A stretch of DNA of 64,000 nucleotides from Prosapia bicincta (lineage: Eukaryota; Arthropoda; Insecta; Hemiptera; Cercopidae), in the NCBI GenBank assembly GCA_036971475.1, contig JBAIZL010000002.1, forward strand, positions 168,797,024 through 168,861,023, read 5' to 3'. The notes below the pieces were generated by a model. The model made no database searches and was not told the DNA's origin. It saw only the letters and a program-made list of their open reading frames with translations. A program made the translations under genes and the position numbers. Shown here in pieces: positions 44,400 to 60,300 of this stretch. How positions within the stretch are numbered: position 1 is the first letter of the stretch; every line of letters begins with the position of its first letter.

Positions 44400-45480
44400 T
44401 GATTGTATCGTCCCGCAGGGAACACACTCAATATAACTGTGTGAAGGCCTGACAGCTCTCAATGGTGGAAACCTTTCTTGTCATAGATTACGACTTCTGT
44501 ATAGACAAACATTGGCGACGTTTTAGCAGACTCTGTGATTGTATCGATCCGCAGGGAACACACTCATTATAACTGTGTGAAGGCCTGACAGCTCTCAATG
44601 GTGGAAACCTTTCTTGTCATAGATTACGACTTCTGTATAGACAAACATTGGTGACGTTTTAGCAGACTCTGTGATTGTATCGATCCGCAGGGAACACACT
44701 CATTATAACTGTGTGAACGCCTGACAGCTCACAATGGCGGAAACCTTTCTTGTCAAAGATTACGACCTCTGTATAGACAAACATTGGTGACGTTTTAGCA
44801 GACTCTGTGATTGTATCGATCCGCAGGGAACACACTCATTATAACTGTGTGAAGGCCTGACAGCTCTCAATGGTGGAAACCTTTCTTGTCATAGATTACG
44901 ACTTCTGTATAGACAAACATTGGCGACGTTTTAGCAGATTCTGTGATTGTATCGTCCCGCAGGGAACACACTCAATATAACTGTGTGAAGCCCTGACAGC
45001 TCTCAATGGTGGAAACCTTTCTTGTCATAGATTACGGCTTCTGTATAGACAAACATTGGCGACGTTTTAGCAGACTCTGTGATTGTATCGATCCGCAGGG
45101 AACACACTCATTATAACTGTGTGAAGGCCTGACAGCTCTCAATGGTGGAAACCTTTCTTGTCATAGATTACGACTTCTGTATAGACAAAAATTGGCGACG
45201 TTTTAGCAGACTCTGTGATTGTATCGATCCGCAGGGAACACACTCATTATAACTGTGTGAAGGCCTGACAGCTCTCAATGGTGGAAACCTTTCTTGTCAT
45301 AGATTACGACTTCTGTTAGACAAACATTGGTGACGTTTTAGCAGACTCTGTGATTGTATCGATCCGCAGGGAACACACTCATTATAACTGTGTGAAGGCC
45401 TGACAGCTCTCAATGGTGGAAACCTTTCTTGTCATAGATTACCACTTCTGTATAGACAAACATTGGTGACGTTTTAGCAG
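44400..45480 (+). repeat. Homogenised run of one monomer variant
   Basis: About eight consecutive or nearly consecutive monomers share CTCTCAATGGTGGAAACC, TTGTCATAGATTACGACTTC and GCAGACTCTGTGATTGTATC together with GATCCGCAGGG. Elsewhere this variant appears singly between other types. It marks a recent local expansion. Confidence 0.75.
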
Positions 45481-48400
45481 ATTCTGTGATTGTATCGACC
45501 CGCATGGAACACACACATTATAAATGAGTGAAAGCCTGACAGCTCACAATGGCGGAAACTTTTCTTGTGAAAGATTACGACCTCTGTATAGACAAATATT
45601 TGTGACGTTTTAGCAGAATCTGTGATTGTATCGACCCGCATGGAACACACACATTATAACTGAGTGAAAGCCTGACAGCTCACAATGGCGGAAACGTTTC
45701 TTGTGAAAGATTACGACCTCTGTATAGACAAATATTGGTGACGTTTAAGCAGATCCTGTGATTGTATCGACCCGTAGGGAACACACTCATTATAACTTTG
45801 TGAACGCCTGACAGCTCACAATGGCGGAAACCTTTCTTGTCAAAGATTACGACCTCTGTATAGACAAACATTGGTGACGTTTTAGCAGACTCTGTGATTG
45901 TATCGATCCGCAGGGAACACACTCATTATAACTGTGTGAAGGCCTGACAGCTCTCAATGGTGGAAACCTTTCTTGTCATAGATTACGACTTCTGTATAGA
46001 CAAACATTGGCGACGTTTTAGCAGATTCTGTGATTGTATCGTCCCGCAGGGAACACACTCAATATAACTGTGTGAAGCCCTGACAGCTAACAATGGCGGG
46101 AACTTTTCTTGCAAATGATTACGACCTCTGTATAGACAAACATTGGTAGGGTTTTAGCAGATAGTGTGACTGTATCGACCCGCAGCGGTCACACTCAATA
46201 TAACTGTGTGAAGGCCTGATAGCTCACAATGGCGGAAACTTTTCTTGTCAATGATTACGACCTCTGTATAGACAAACATTGGTGACGTTTTAGCAGATAG
46301 TGTGACTGTATCGACCCACAGCGGTCACACTCAATATAACTGTGTGAAGGCCTGACAGCTAACAATGGCGGAAACCTTTCTTATCAATGATTACGTCCTC
46401 TGTATAGACAAACATTGGTGACGTTTCAGCAGATAGTGTGACTGTATCGACCCACAGCGGTCACACTCAATATAACTGAGTGAAAGCCTGACAGCTCACA
46501 ATTTCGGAAACCATTCTTGTCAAAGATTACGACCTCTGTATAGACAAACATTGGTGACGTTTTAGCAGATTCTGTGATTGTATCGACCCGCATGGAACAC
46601 TCACATTATAACTGAGTGAAAGCCTGACAGCTCACAATGGCGGAAACTTTTCTTGTCAATGATTACGATCTCTGTATAGACGAACACTGGTGACGTTTTA
46701 GCAGATTCTGTGATTGTATCGATCCGCAGCGGTCACACTCCATATAACTGTGTGAAGGCCTGACAGCTCACAATGGCGGAAACATTTCTTGTGAAAGATT
46801 ACGACCTCTGTATAGACAAATATTGGTGACGTTTTAGCAGATTCTGTGATTGTATCGACCCGCAGGAAACACACTCATTATAACTGTGTGAAGGCCTGAC
46901 AGCTCACAATGGCGGAAAATTTTCTTGTCAATGATTACGACCTGTGTATAGACAAACATTGGTGACGTTTTAGCAGATTGTGTGATTGTATCGACCCGCA
47001 GCGGTCACACTCAATATAACTGTGTGAAGGCCTGACAGCTAACAATGGCGGAAACTTTTCTTGTCAAAGATTACGATCTCTTTATAGACAAACATTGGTG
47101 ACGTTTTAGCAGAATCTGTGATTGTATCGACCCACAGCGGTCACACTCAATATAACTGTGTGAAGGCCTGACAGCTAACAATGGCGGAAACCTTTCTTGT
47201 CAATGAATACGATCTCTGTATAGACAAACATTGGTGACGTTTTAGCAGATTCTGTGATTGTATCGATCCGCAGCGGTCACACTCAATATAACTGTGTGAA
47301 GGCCTGACAGCTAACAATGGCGGAATCTTTTCCTGTCAATGATTACGATCTCTGTATAGACAAACATTGGTGACGTTTTAGCAGATTCTGTGATTGCATC
47401 GACCCGCAGGGAACACACTCATTATAACTGTGTGAAGGCCTGACAGCTAAAAATTGCGGAAATCTTTCTTGTCAAAGATTACGATCTCTGTATAGACAAC
47501 ATTGGTGACGTTTTAGCAGAATGTGTGATTGTATCGACCCACAGGGGTCACACTCAATATAACTGTGTGAAGGCCTGACAGCTAACAATGGCGGAAACTT
47601 TTCTTGTCAATGATTACGACCTCTGTATAGACAAACATTGGTGACGTTTTAGCGGAATGTGTGATTGTATTGACCCGCAGGGAACACACTCAATATAACT
47701 GTGTGGAGGCCTGACAGCTCACAAGGGCGGAAACTTTTCTTGTCAATGATTACGATCTCTGTATAGACAAACATTGGTGACGTTTTAGCAGAATGTGTGA
47801 TTGTATCGACCCACAGTGGTCATACTCAATATAACTGTGTGAAGGCCTGACAGCTAACAATGGCGGAAACATTTCTTGTCAATGATTACGACCTCTGTAT
47901 AGACAAACATTGGTGACGTTTTAGCAGAATGTGTGATTGTATCGACCCGCATGGAACACACACATTATAACTCAGTGAAAGCCTGACAGCTCACAATGGC
48001 GGAAACTTTTCTTGTGAAAGATTACGACCTCTGTATAGACAAATATTGGTGACGTTTTAGCAGATTCTGTGATTGTATCGACCCGTAGGGAACACACTCA
48101 TTATAACTGTGTGAGCGCCTGACAGCTCACAATGGCGGAAACCTTTCTTGTCAAAGATTACGACCTCTGTATAGACAAACATTGGTGACGTTTTAGCAGA
48201 CTCTGTGATTGTATCGATCCGCAGGGAACACACTCATTAAAACTGTGTGAAGGCCTGACAGCTCTCAATGGTGGAAACCTTTCTTGTGATAGATTACGAC
48301 TTCTGTATAGACAAACATTGGCGACGTTTTAGCAGATTCTGTGATTGTATCGTCCCGCAGGGAACACACTCAATATAACTGTGTGAAGCCCTGACAGCTA

Positions 48401-50939
48401 ACAATGGCGGAAACTTTTCTTGCAAATGATTACGACCTCTGTATAGACAAACATTGGTGAGGTTTTAGCAGATAGTGTGACTGTATCGACCCTTAGCGGT
48501 CACACTCAATATAACTGTGTGAAGGCCTGATAGCTCACAATGTCGGAAACTTTTCTTGTCAATGATTACGACCTCTGTATAGACAAACATTGGTGACGTT
48601 TTAGCAGATAGTGTGACTGTATCGACCCACAGCGGTCACACTCAATTTAACTGAGTGAAGGCCTGACAGCTAACAATGGCGGAAACCTTTCTTGTCAATG
48701 ATTACGTCCTCTGTATAGACAAACATTGGTGACGTTTCAGCAGATAGTGTGACTGTATCGACCCACAGCGGTCACACTCAATATAAATGAGTGAAAGCCT
48801 GACAGCTCACAATGGCGGAAACCATTCTTGTCAAAGATTACGACCTCTGTATAGACAAACATTGGTGACGTTTTAGCAGATTTTGTGATTGTATCGACCC
48901 GCATGGAACACTCACATTATAACTGAGTGAAAGCCTGACAGCTCACAATGGCGGAAACTTTTCTTGTCAATGATTACGATCTCTGTATAGACAAACACTG
49001 GTGACGTTTTAGGAGATTCTGTGATTGTATCAATCCGCAGCGGTCACACTCCATATAACTGTGTGAAGGCCTGACAGCTCACAATGGCGGAAACTTTTCT
49101 TGTGAAAGATTACGACCTCTGTATAGACAAATATTGGTGACGTTTTAGCAGATTCTGTGATTGTATCGACCCGCAGGAAACACACTCATTCTAACTGTGT
49201 GAAGGTCTGACAGCTCATAATTGCGGAAACCTTTCTTTTCAAAGATTACGATCTCTGTATAGACAAACATTGGTGACGTTTTAGCAGAATGTGTGATTGT
49301 ATCGATCCGCAGCAATCACACTCCTAATAACTGTGTGAAGGCCTGACAGCTCACAATGGCGGAAACTTTTCTTGTCAATGATTACGACCTCTGTATAGAC
49401 AAACATTGGTGACGTTTTAGCAGATTGTGTGATTGTATCGACCCGCAGCGGTCACACTCAATATAAGTGTGTGAAGGCCTGACAGTTAACAATGGCGGAA
49501 ACTTTTCTTGTCAAAGATTACGATCTCTGTATAGACAAACATTGGTGACGTTTTAGCAGAATCTGTGATTGTATCGACCCACAGCGGTCACACACAATAT
49601 AACTGTGTGAAGGCCTGACAGCTAACAATGGCGGAAACCTTTCTTGTCAATGATTACGATCTCTGTATGGACAAACATTTTTGACGTTTTAGCAGATTCT
49701 GTGATTGTATCGATCCGCAGTGGTCACACTCAATATAACTGTGTGAAGGCCTGACAGCTAACAATGGCGGAAACTTTTCTTGTCAATGATTACGATCTCT
49801 GTATAGACAAACATTGGTGACGTTTTAGCAGATTCTGTGATTGTATCGACCCGCAGGGAACACACTCATTATAACTGTGTGAAGGCCTGACAGCTCATAA
49901 TGGCGGAAACTTTTCTTGTCAATGATTACGATCTCTGTATAGACAAACACTGGTGACGTTTTGGCAGATTGTGTGATTGTATCGATCCGCAGCGGTCACA
50001 CTCCATATAACTGTGTGAAGGCCTGACAGCTAACAATGGCGGAAACTTTTCTTGTCAAAGATTACGATCTCTGTATAGACAAACATTGGTGACGTTTTAG
50101 CTGAATGTGTGATTGTATCGACCCACAGCGGTCACACTCAATATAACTGTGTGAAGGCCTGACAGCTAACAATGGCGGAAACTTTTCTTGTCAATGATTA
50201 CGACCTCTGTATAGACAAACATTGGTGACGTTTTAGCAGATTCTGTGATTGTATCGACCCGCAGGGAACACACTCAATATAACTGTGTGAAGCCCTGACA
50301 GCTAACAATTACGGAAACTTTTCTTGCAAATGATTACGACCTCTGTATAGACAAACATTGGTGAGGTTTTAGCAGATAGTGTGACTGTATCGACCCGCAG
50401 CGGTCACACTCAATATAACTGTGTGAAGGCCTGACAGCTCACAATGGCGGAAACTTTTCTTGTCAATGATTACGACCTCTGTATAGACAAACATTGGTGA
50501 CGTTTTAGCGGAATGTGTGATTGTATTGACCCGCAGGGAACACACTCAATATAACTGTGTGAAGGCCTGACAGCTCACAAGGGCGGAAACTTTTCTTGTC
50601 AATGATTACGATCTCTGTATAGACAAACTTTTGTGACGTTTTAGCAGAATGTGTGATTGCATCGACCCACAGCGGTCACACTCAATATAACTGTGTGAAG
50701 GCCTGACAGCTAACAATGGCGGAAACATTTCTTGTCAATGATTACGACCTCTGTATAGACAAACATTGGTGACGTTTTAGCAGAATGTGTGATTGTATCG
50801 ACCCGCATGGAACACACACATTATAACTGAGTGAAAGCCTGACAGCTCACAATGGCGGAAACTTTTCTTGTGAAAGATTACGACCTCTGTATAGACAAAT
50901 ATTGGTGACGTTTTAGCAGATTCTGTGATTGTATCGACC

Positions 50940-51240
50940 CGCATGGAACACACACATTATAACTGAGTGAAAGCCTGACAGCTCACAATGGCGGAAACTT
51001 TTCTTGTGAAAGAGATCGACCTCTGTATAGACAAATATTGGTGACGTTTAAGCAGATTCTGTGATTGTATCGACCCGTAGGGAACACACTCATTATAACT
51101 GTGTGAGCGCCTGACAGCTCACAATGGCGGAAACCTTTCTTGTCATAGATTACGACTTCTGTATAGACAAACATTGGCGACGTTTTAGCAGATTCTGTGA
51201 TTGTATCGTCCCGCAGGGAACACACTCAATATAACTGTGT
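50940..51240 (+). repeat. Higher-order block with one monomer deleted (copy of 52,980-53,410)
   Basis: Sequence around 50,983 matches that around 53,023 (offset 2,040 bp, 15 monomers). After 51,140 the match continues at offset 2,176 bp (16 monomers). The copy at 51.1 kb therefore lacks exactly one 136-bp unit, and a hybrid monomer marks the junction. Confidence 0.7.
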
Positions 51241-54200
51241 GAAGCCCTGACAGCTAACAATGGCGGAAACTTTTCTTGCAAATGATTACGACCTCTGTAT
51301 AGACAAACATTGGTGAGGTTTTAGCAGTTAGTGTGACTGTATCGACCCGCAGCGGTCACACTCAATATAACTGTGTGAAGGCCTGATAGCTCACAATGGC
51401 GGAAACCTTTCTTGTCAATGATTACGACCTCTGTATAGACAAACATTGGTGACGTTTTAGCAGATAGTGTGACTGTATCGACCCACAGCGGTCACACTCA
51501 ATATAACTGTGTGAAGGCCTGACAGCTAACAATGGCGGAAACCTTTCTTGTCAATGATTACGTCCTCTGTATAGACAAAAATTGGTGACGTTTCAGCAGA
51601 TAGTGTGACTGTATCGACCCACAGCGGTCACACTCAATATAACTGAGTGAAAGCCTGACAGCTCACAATGGCGGAAACCATTCTTGTCAAAGATTACGAC
51701 CTCTGTATAGACAAACACTGGTGACGTTTTGGCAGATTGTGTGATTGTATCGATCCGCAGCGGTCACACTCCATATAACTGTGTGAAGGCCTGACAGCTA
51801 ACAATGGCGGAAACTTTTCTTGTCAAAGATTACGATCTCTGTATAGACAAACATTGGTGACGTTTTAGCAGATTCTGTGATTGTATCGACCAACAGGGAA
51901 CACACTCATTATAACTGTGTGAAGGCCTGACAGCTAACAATGGCGGAAACTTTTCTTGTCAAAGATTACGATCTCTGTATAGACAAACATTGGTGACGTT
52001 ATAGCAGAATGTGTGATTGTATTGACCCACAGCGGTCACACTAAATATAACTGTGTGAAGGCCTGACAGCTAACAATGGCGGAAACTTTTCTTGTCAATG
52101 ATTACGACCTCTGTATAGACAAACATTGGTGACGTTTTAGCAGATTCTGTGATTGTATCGACCCGCAGGGAACACACTCAATATAACTGTATGAAGCCCT
52201 GACAGCTAACAATGGCGGAAACTATTCTTGCAAATGATTACGACCTCTGTATAGACAAACATTGGTGAGGTTTTAGCAGATAGTGTTACTGTATCGACCC
52301 GCAGCGGTCACACTCAATATAACTGTGTGAAGGCCTGACAGCTCACAATGGCGGAAAATTTTCTTGTCAATGATTACGACCTCTGTATAGACAAACATTG
52401 GTGACGTTTTAGCGGAATGTGTAATTGTATTGACCCGCAGGGAACACACTCAATATAACTGTGTGAAGGCCTGACAGCTCACAAGGGCGGAAACTTTTCT
52501 TGTCAATGATTACGATCTCTGTATAGACAAACATTGGTGACGTTTTAGCAGAATGTGTGATTGTATCGACCCACAGCGGTCACACTCAATATAACTGTGT
52601 GAAGACCTGACAGCTAACAATGGCGGAAAAATTTCTTGTCAATGATTACGACGTCTGTATAGACAAACATTGGTGACGTTTTAGCAGAATGTGTGATTGT
52701 ATCGACCCACAGCGGTCACACTCAATATAACTGTGTGAAGGCCTGACAGCTAACAATGGCGGAAACATTTCTTGTCAATGATTACGACCTCTGTATAGAC
52801 AAACATTGGTGACGTTTTAGCAGAATGTGTGATTGTATCGACCCGCATGGAACACACACATTATAACTGAGTGAAAGCCTGACAGCTCACAATGGCGGAA
52901 ACTTTTCTTGTGAAAGATTACGACCTCTGTATAGACAAATATTGGTGACGTTTTAGCAGATTCTGTGATTGTATCGACCCGTATGGAACACACACATTAT
53001 AACTGAGTGAACGCCTGACAGCTCACAATGGCGGAAACTTTTCTTGTGAAAGATTACGACCTCTGTATAGACAAATATTGGTGACGTTTAAGCAGATTCT
53101 GTGATTGTATCGACCCGTAGGGAACACACTCATTATAACTGTGTGAGCGCCTGACAGCTCACAATGGCGGAAACCTTTCTTGTCAAAGATTACGACCTCT
53201 GTATAGACAAACATTGGTGACGTTTTAGCAGACTCTGTGATTGTATCGATCCGCAGGGAACACACTCATTATAACTGTGTGAAGGCCTGACAGCTCTCAA
53301 TGGTGGAAACCTTTCTTGTCATAGATTACGACTTCTGTATAGACAAATATTGGCGACGTTTTAGCAGATTCTGTGATTGTATCGTCCCGCAGGGAACACA
53401 CTCAATATAACTGTGTGAAGCCCTGACAGCTAACAATGGCGGAAACTTTTCTTGCAAATGATTACGACCTCTGTATAGACAAACATTGGTGAGGTTTTAG
53501 CAGATAGTGTGACTGTATCGACCCGCAGCGGTCACACTCAATATAACTGTGTGAAGGCCTGATAGCTCACAATGGCGGAAACCTTTCTTGTCAATGATTA
53601 CGACCTCTGTATAGACAAACATTGGTGACGTTTTAGCAGATAGTGTGACTGTATCGACCCACAGCGGTCACACTCAATATAACTGTGTGAAGGGCTGACA
53701 GCTAACAATGGCGGAAACCTTTCTTATCAATGATTACGTCCTCTGTATAGACAAAAATTGGTGACGTTTCAGCAGATAGTGTGACTGTATCGACCCACAG
53801 CGGTCACACTCAATATAACTGAGTGAAAGCCTGACAGCTCACAATGGCGGAAACCATTCTTGTCAAAGATTACGACCTCTGTATAGACAAACACTGGTGA
53901 CGTTTTAGCAGATTCTGTGATTGTATCGATCCGCAGCGGTCACACTCCATATAACTGTGTGAAGGCCTGACAGCTCACAATGGCGGAAACTTTTCTTGTG
54001 AAAGATTACGACCTCTGTATAGACAAATATTGGTGACGTTTTAGCAGATTCTGTGATTGTATCGACCCGCAGGAAACACACTCATTATAACTGTGTGAAG
54101 GCCTGACAGCTCATAATTGCGGAAACCTTTCTTTTCAAAGATTACAATCTCTGTATAGACAAACATTGGTGACGTTTTAGCAGAATGTGTGAATGTATCG

Positions 54201-57200
54201 ATCCGCAGCAATCACACTCCATATAACTGTGTGAAGGCCTGACAGCTCACAATGGCGGAAAATTTTCTTGTCAATGATTACGACCTCTGTATAGACAAAC
54301 ATTGGTGACGTTTTAGCAGATTCTGTGATTGTATCGACCCGCAGGGAACACACTCATTATAACTGTGTGAAGGCCTGACAGCTCATAATGGCGGAAACGT
54401 TTCTTGTCAAAGATTACGATCTCTGTATAGACAAACATTGGTGACGTTTTAGCAGATTCTGTGATTGTATCGACCAACAGGGAACACACTCATTATAACT
54501 GTGTGAAGGCCTGACAGCTAACAATGGCGGAAACTTTTCTTGTCAAAGATTACGATCTCTGTATAGACAAACATTGGTGACGTTTTAGCAGAATGTGTGA
54601 TTGTATTGACCCACAGCGGTCACACTAAATATAACTGTGTGAAGGCCTGACAACTAACAATGGCGGAAACTTTTCTTGTCAATGATTACGACCTCTGTAT
54701 AGACAAACATTGGTGACGTTTTAGCAGATTCTGTGATTGTATCGACCCGCAGGGAACACACTCAATATAACTGTATGAAGCCCTGACAGCTAACAATGGC
54801 GGAAACTTTTCTTGCAAATGATTACGACCTCTGTATAGACAAACATTGGTGACGTTTTAGCAGAATGTGTGATTGTATCGACCCACAGCGGTCACACTCA
54901 ATATAACTGTGTGAAGACCTGACAGCTAACAATGGCGGAAAAATTTCTTGTCAATGATTACGACCTCTGTATAGACAAACTTTGGTGACGTTTTAGCAGA
55001 ATGTGTGATTGTATCGATCCGCAGCGGTCACACTCCATATAACTGTGTGAAGGCCTGACAGCTAACAATGGCGGAAACCTTTCTTGTCAAAGATTACGAT
55101 CTCTGTATAGACAAACATTGGTGACGTTTTAGCAGAATGTGTGATTGTATCGACCCACAGCTGTCACACTCAATATAACTGTGTGAAGGCCTGACAGCTA
55201 ACAGTGGCGGAAACTCTTCTTGTCGAAGATTACAATCTCTGTAAAGACAAACATTGCTGACGTTTTAGCAGATTCTGTGATTGTATCGACCAACAGGGAA
55301 CACACTCATTATAACTGTGTGAAGGCCTGACAGCTAACAATGGCGGAAACTTTTCTTGTCAAAGATTACGATCTCTGTATAGACAAACATTGGTGACGTT
55401 TTAGCAGAATGTGTGATTGTATCGACCCACAGCGGTCACACTCAATATAACTGTGTGAAGGCCTGACAGCTAACAATGGCGGAAACTTTTCTTGTCAATG
55501 ATTACGACCTCTGTATAGACAAACATTGGTGACGTTTTAGCAGATTCTGTGATTGTATCGACCCGCAGGGAACACACTCAATATAACTGTGTGAAGGCCT
55601 GACAGCTAACAATGGCGGAAACGTTTTTTGTCAAAGATTACGACCTCTGTATAGACAAACATTGGTGACGTTTTAGCAGACTCTGTGATTGTATCGATCC
55701 GCAGGGAACACACTCATTATAACTGTGTGAAGGCCTGACAGCTCTCAATGGTGGAAATCTTTCTTGTCATAGATTACGACTTCTGTATAGACAAACATTG
55801 GTGACGTTTTAGCAGATTCTGTGATTGTATCGACCCGCATGGAACACACACATTATAACTGAGTGAAAACCTGACAGCTCACAATGGCGGAAACTTTTCT
55901 TGTGAAAGATTACGACCTCTGTATAGACAAATATTGGTGACGTTTTAGCAGATTCTGTGGTTGTATCGACCCGCATGGAACACACACATTATAACTGAGT
56001 GAAAGCCTGACAGCTCACAATGGCGGAAACTTTTCTTGTGAAAGATTACGACCTCTGTATAGACAAGCATTGGTGACGTTTTAGCAGAATGTGTGATTGT
56101 ATCGATCCGCAGCGATCACACTCCATATAACTGTGTGAAGGCCTGACAGCTAACAATGGCGGAAACTTTTCTTGTCAATGATTACGATCTCTATATAGAC
56201 AAACATTGGTGACGTTATAGCAGAATGTGTGATTGTATCGATCCGCAGCGGTCACACTCCATATAACTGTGTGAAGGCCTGACAGCTAACAATGGCGGAA
56301 ACTTTTTTTTGTCAATGATTACGACTTCTGTATAGACAAACATTGGTGACGTTTTAGCAGATTCTGTGATTGTATCGTCCCGCAGGGAACACACTCAATA
56401 TAACTGTGTGAAGCCCTGACAGCTAACAATGGCGGAAACTTTTCTTGCAAATGATTACGACCTCTGTATAGACAAACATTGGTGAGGTTTTAGCAGATAG
56501 TGTGACTGTATCGACCCGCAGCGGTCACACTCAATATAACTGTGTGAAGGCCTGATAGCTCACAATGGCGGAAACTTTTCTTGTCAATGATTACGACCTC
56601 TGTATAGACAAACATTGGTGACGTTTTAGCAGAATAAGTGATTGTATCGATCCGCAGCAATCACACTCCATATAACTGTGTGAAGGCCTGACAGCTCACA
56701 ATGGCGGAAACTTTTCTTGTCAATGATTACGACCTCTGTATAGACAAACATTGGTGACGTTTTTGCAGAATGTGTGATTGTATCGATCCGCAGCGGTCAC
56801 ACTCAATATAACTGTGTGAAGGCCTGACAGCTCACAATGGCGGAAACTTTTCTTGTCAATGATTACGACCTCTGTATAGACAAACATTGGTGATGTTTTT
56901 GCAGATTGTGTGATTGTATCGACCCGCAGCGGTCACACTCAATATTACTGTGTGAAGGCCTGACAGCTAACAATGGCGGAAACTTTTCTTGTCAAAGATT
57001 ACGATCTCTGTGTAGACAAACATTGGTGACGTTTTAGCAGAATCTGTGATTGTATCGATCCGCAGCGGTCACACTCAATATAACTGTGTGAAGGCCTGAC
57101 AGCTAACAATGGCGGAAACTTTTCTTGTCAATGATTACGATCTCTGTATAGACAAACATTGGTGACGTTTTAGCAGATTCTGTGATTGTATCGACCCGCA

Positions 57201-60200
57201 GGGAACACACTCATTATAACTGTGTGAAGGCCTGACAGCTCATAATGGCGGAAACCTTTCTTTTCAAAGATTACGATCTCTGTATAGACAAACATTGGTG
57301 ACGTTTTAGCAGAATGTTTGATTGTATCGACCCACAACGGTCACACTCAATATAACTGTGTGAAGGCCTGACAGCTAACAATGGCGGAAACTTTTCTTGT
57401 CAATGATTACGACCTCTGTATAGACAAACATTGGTGACGTTTTAGCAGATTCTGTGATTGTATCGACCCGCAGGGAACACACTCAATATAACTGTGTGAA
57501 GCCCTGACAGCTAACAATGGCGGAAACTTTTCTTGTCAATGATTTCGACCTCTGTATAGACAAACATTGGTGACGTTTTAGCGGAATGTGTGATTGTATT
57601 GACCCGCAGGGAACACACTCAATATAACTGTGTGAAGGCCTGACAGCTAACAAGGGCGGAAACTTTTCTTGTCAATGATTACGATCTCTGTATAGACAAA
57701 CATTGGTGACGTTTTAGCAGAATGTGTGATTGTATTGACCCACAGCGGTCACACTCAATATAACTGTGTGAAGGCCTGACAGCTAACAATGGCGGAAACA
57801 TTTCTTGTCAATGATTACGACCTCTGTATAGACAAACATTGGTGACGTTTTAGCAGAATGTGTGTTTGTATCGATCCGCAGCGGTCACACTCCATATAAC
57901 TGTGTGAAGGCCTGACAGCTAACAATGGCGTAAACTTTTCTTGTCAATGATTACGATCTCTGTATAGACAAACATTGGTGACGTTTTAGCAGAATGTGTG
58001 ATTGTATCGATCCGCAGCGGTCACACTCCATATAACTGTGTGAAGGCCTGACAGCTAACAATGGCGGAAACTTTTCTTGTCAAAGATTACGATCTCTGTA
58101 TAGACAAACATTTGTGACGTTTTAGCAGAATGTGTGATTGTATCGACCCACAGCGGTCACATTCAATATAACTGTGTGAAGGCCTGACAGCTAACAGTGG
58201 CGGAACCTCTTCTTGTCAATGATTACAATCTCTATAAAGACAAACATTGCTGACGTTTTAGCAGATTCTGTGATTGTATCACCCGCAGGGAACACACACA
58301 TTATAACTGTGTGAAGGCCTGACAGCTAACAATGGCAGACACTTTTCTTGTCAATGATTACGATCTCTGTATAGACAAACATTGGTGACGTTTTAGCAGA
58401 AAGTGTGATTGTATCGGCCCACAGCGGTCACACTCAATATAAATGTGTGAAGGCCTGACAGCTCACAATGGCGGAAGCTTTTATTTACAATGATTACGCC
58501 CTTTGTATAGACAAACATTGGTGACGTTTTAGCAGATTCTGTGATTGTATCGACCCGCAGGGAACGCACTCATTATAACTGTGTGAAAGCCTGACTAATC
58601 ACAATGGCGGAAACTTTTCTTGTCAAAGATTACGACCTCTGTATAGACAAACATTGGTGACGTTTTAGCAGATTCTGTGATTGTATCGACCCGCAGGGAA
58701 CGCACTCATTATAACTGTGTGAAAGCCTGACTAATCACAATGGCGGAAACTTTTCTTGTCAAAGATTACGACCTCTGTATAGACAAACATTGGTGACGTT
58801 TTAGCAGAATGTGTGATTGTATCGACCCACAGCGGTCACACTCAATATAACTGTGTGAAGGCCTGACAGCTAACAATGGCGGAAACCTTTCTTGTCAATG
58901 ATTACGACCTCTGTATAGACAAACATTGGTGAAGTTTTAGTAGATTCTGTGATTGTATCGACCCGCAGGGAACACACTCAATATAACTGTGTGAAGCCCT
59001 GACAGCTAACAATGGCGGAAACTTTTCTTGCAAATGATTACGACCTCTGTATAGACAAACATTGGTGAGGTTTTAGCAGATAGTGTGACTGTATCGACCC
59101 ACAGCGGTCACACTCAATATAACTGTGTGAAGGCCTGACAGCTCACAATGGCGGAAACTTTTCTTGTCAATGATTACGACCTCTGTATAGACAAACATTT
59201 TTGACGTTTTAGCAGAATGTGTGATTGTATCGACCCGCAGGGAACACACTCAATATAACTGTGTGAAGGCCTGACAGCTAACAAGGGCGGAAACATTTCT
59301 TGTCAATGATTACGACCTCTGTATAGACAAACATTGGTGACGTTTTAGCAGAATGTGTGATTGGATCGATCCGCAGCGGTCACACTCCATATAACTGTGT
59401 GAAGGCCTGACAGCTAACAATGGCGGAAACTTTTCTTGTCAATGATTACGATCTCTGTATAGACAAACATTGGTGACGTTTTAGCAGAATGTGTGATTGT
59501 ATCGATCCGCAGCGTTCACACTCCATATAACAGTGTGAAGGCCTGACAGCTAACAATGGCGGAAACTTTTTTTTGTCACAGATTACGACCTCTGTATAGA
59601 CAAACATTGGTGACGTTTTAGCAGATTCTGTGATTGTATCGACCCGCAGGGAACACACTCATTATAACTGTGTTAAAGCCTGACAGCTCACAATGGCGGG
59701 AAACTTTCTTGTCAAAGATTACGACCTCTGCATAGACAAACATTGGTGACGTTTTAGCAGATTCAGTGATTGTATCGACCCGCAGGGAACACACTCATTA
59801 TAACTGTGTGAAGGCCTGACAGCTCACAATGGCGAAAACTTTTCTTGTCAAAGATTAAGACCTCTGCATAGACAAACATTGGTGACGTTTTAGCAGATTC
59901 TGTGATTGTATCGACCCGCTGGGAACACACTCATTATAACTGTGTGAAGGCCTGACAGCTCACAATGGCGAAAACTTTTCTTGTCAAAGATTACGACCTC
60001 TGCATAGACAAACATTGGTGACGTTTTAGCAGATTCTGTGATTGTATCGACCCGCAGGGAACACACTCATTATAACTGTGTGAAGGCCTGACAGCTCACA
60101 ACGGCGGAAAACTTTCTTGTCAAAGATTACGACCTCTGTATAGACAAACATTGGTGACGTTTTAGCAGATTCTGTGATTGTATCGACCCGCAGGGAACAC

Positions 60201-60300
60201 ACTCATTATAACTGTGTGAAGGCCTGACAGCTCACAATGGCTGAAAACTTTCTTGTCAAAGATTACGACCTCTGCATAGACAAACATTGGTGACGTTTTA

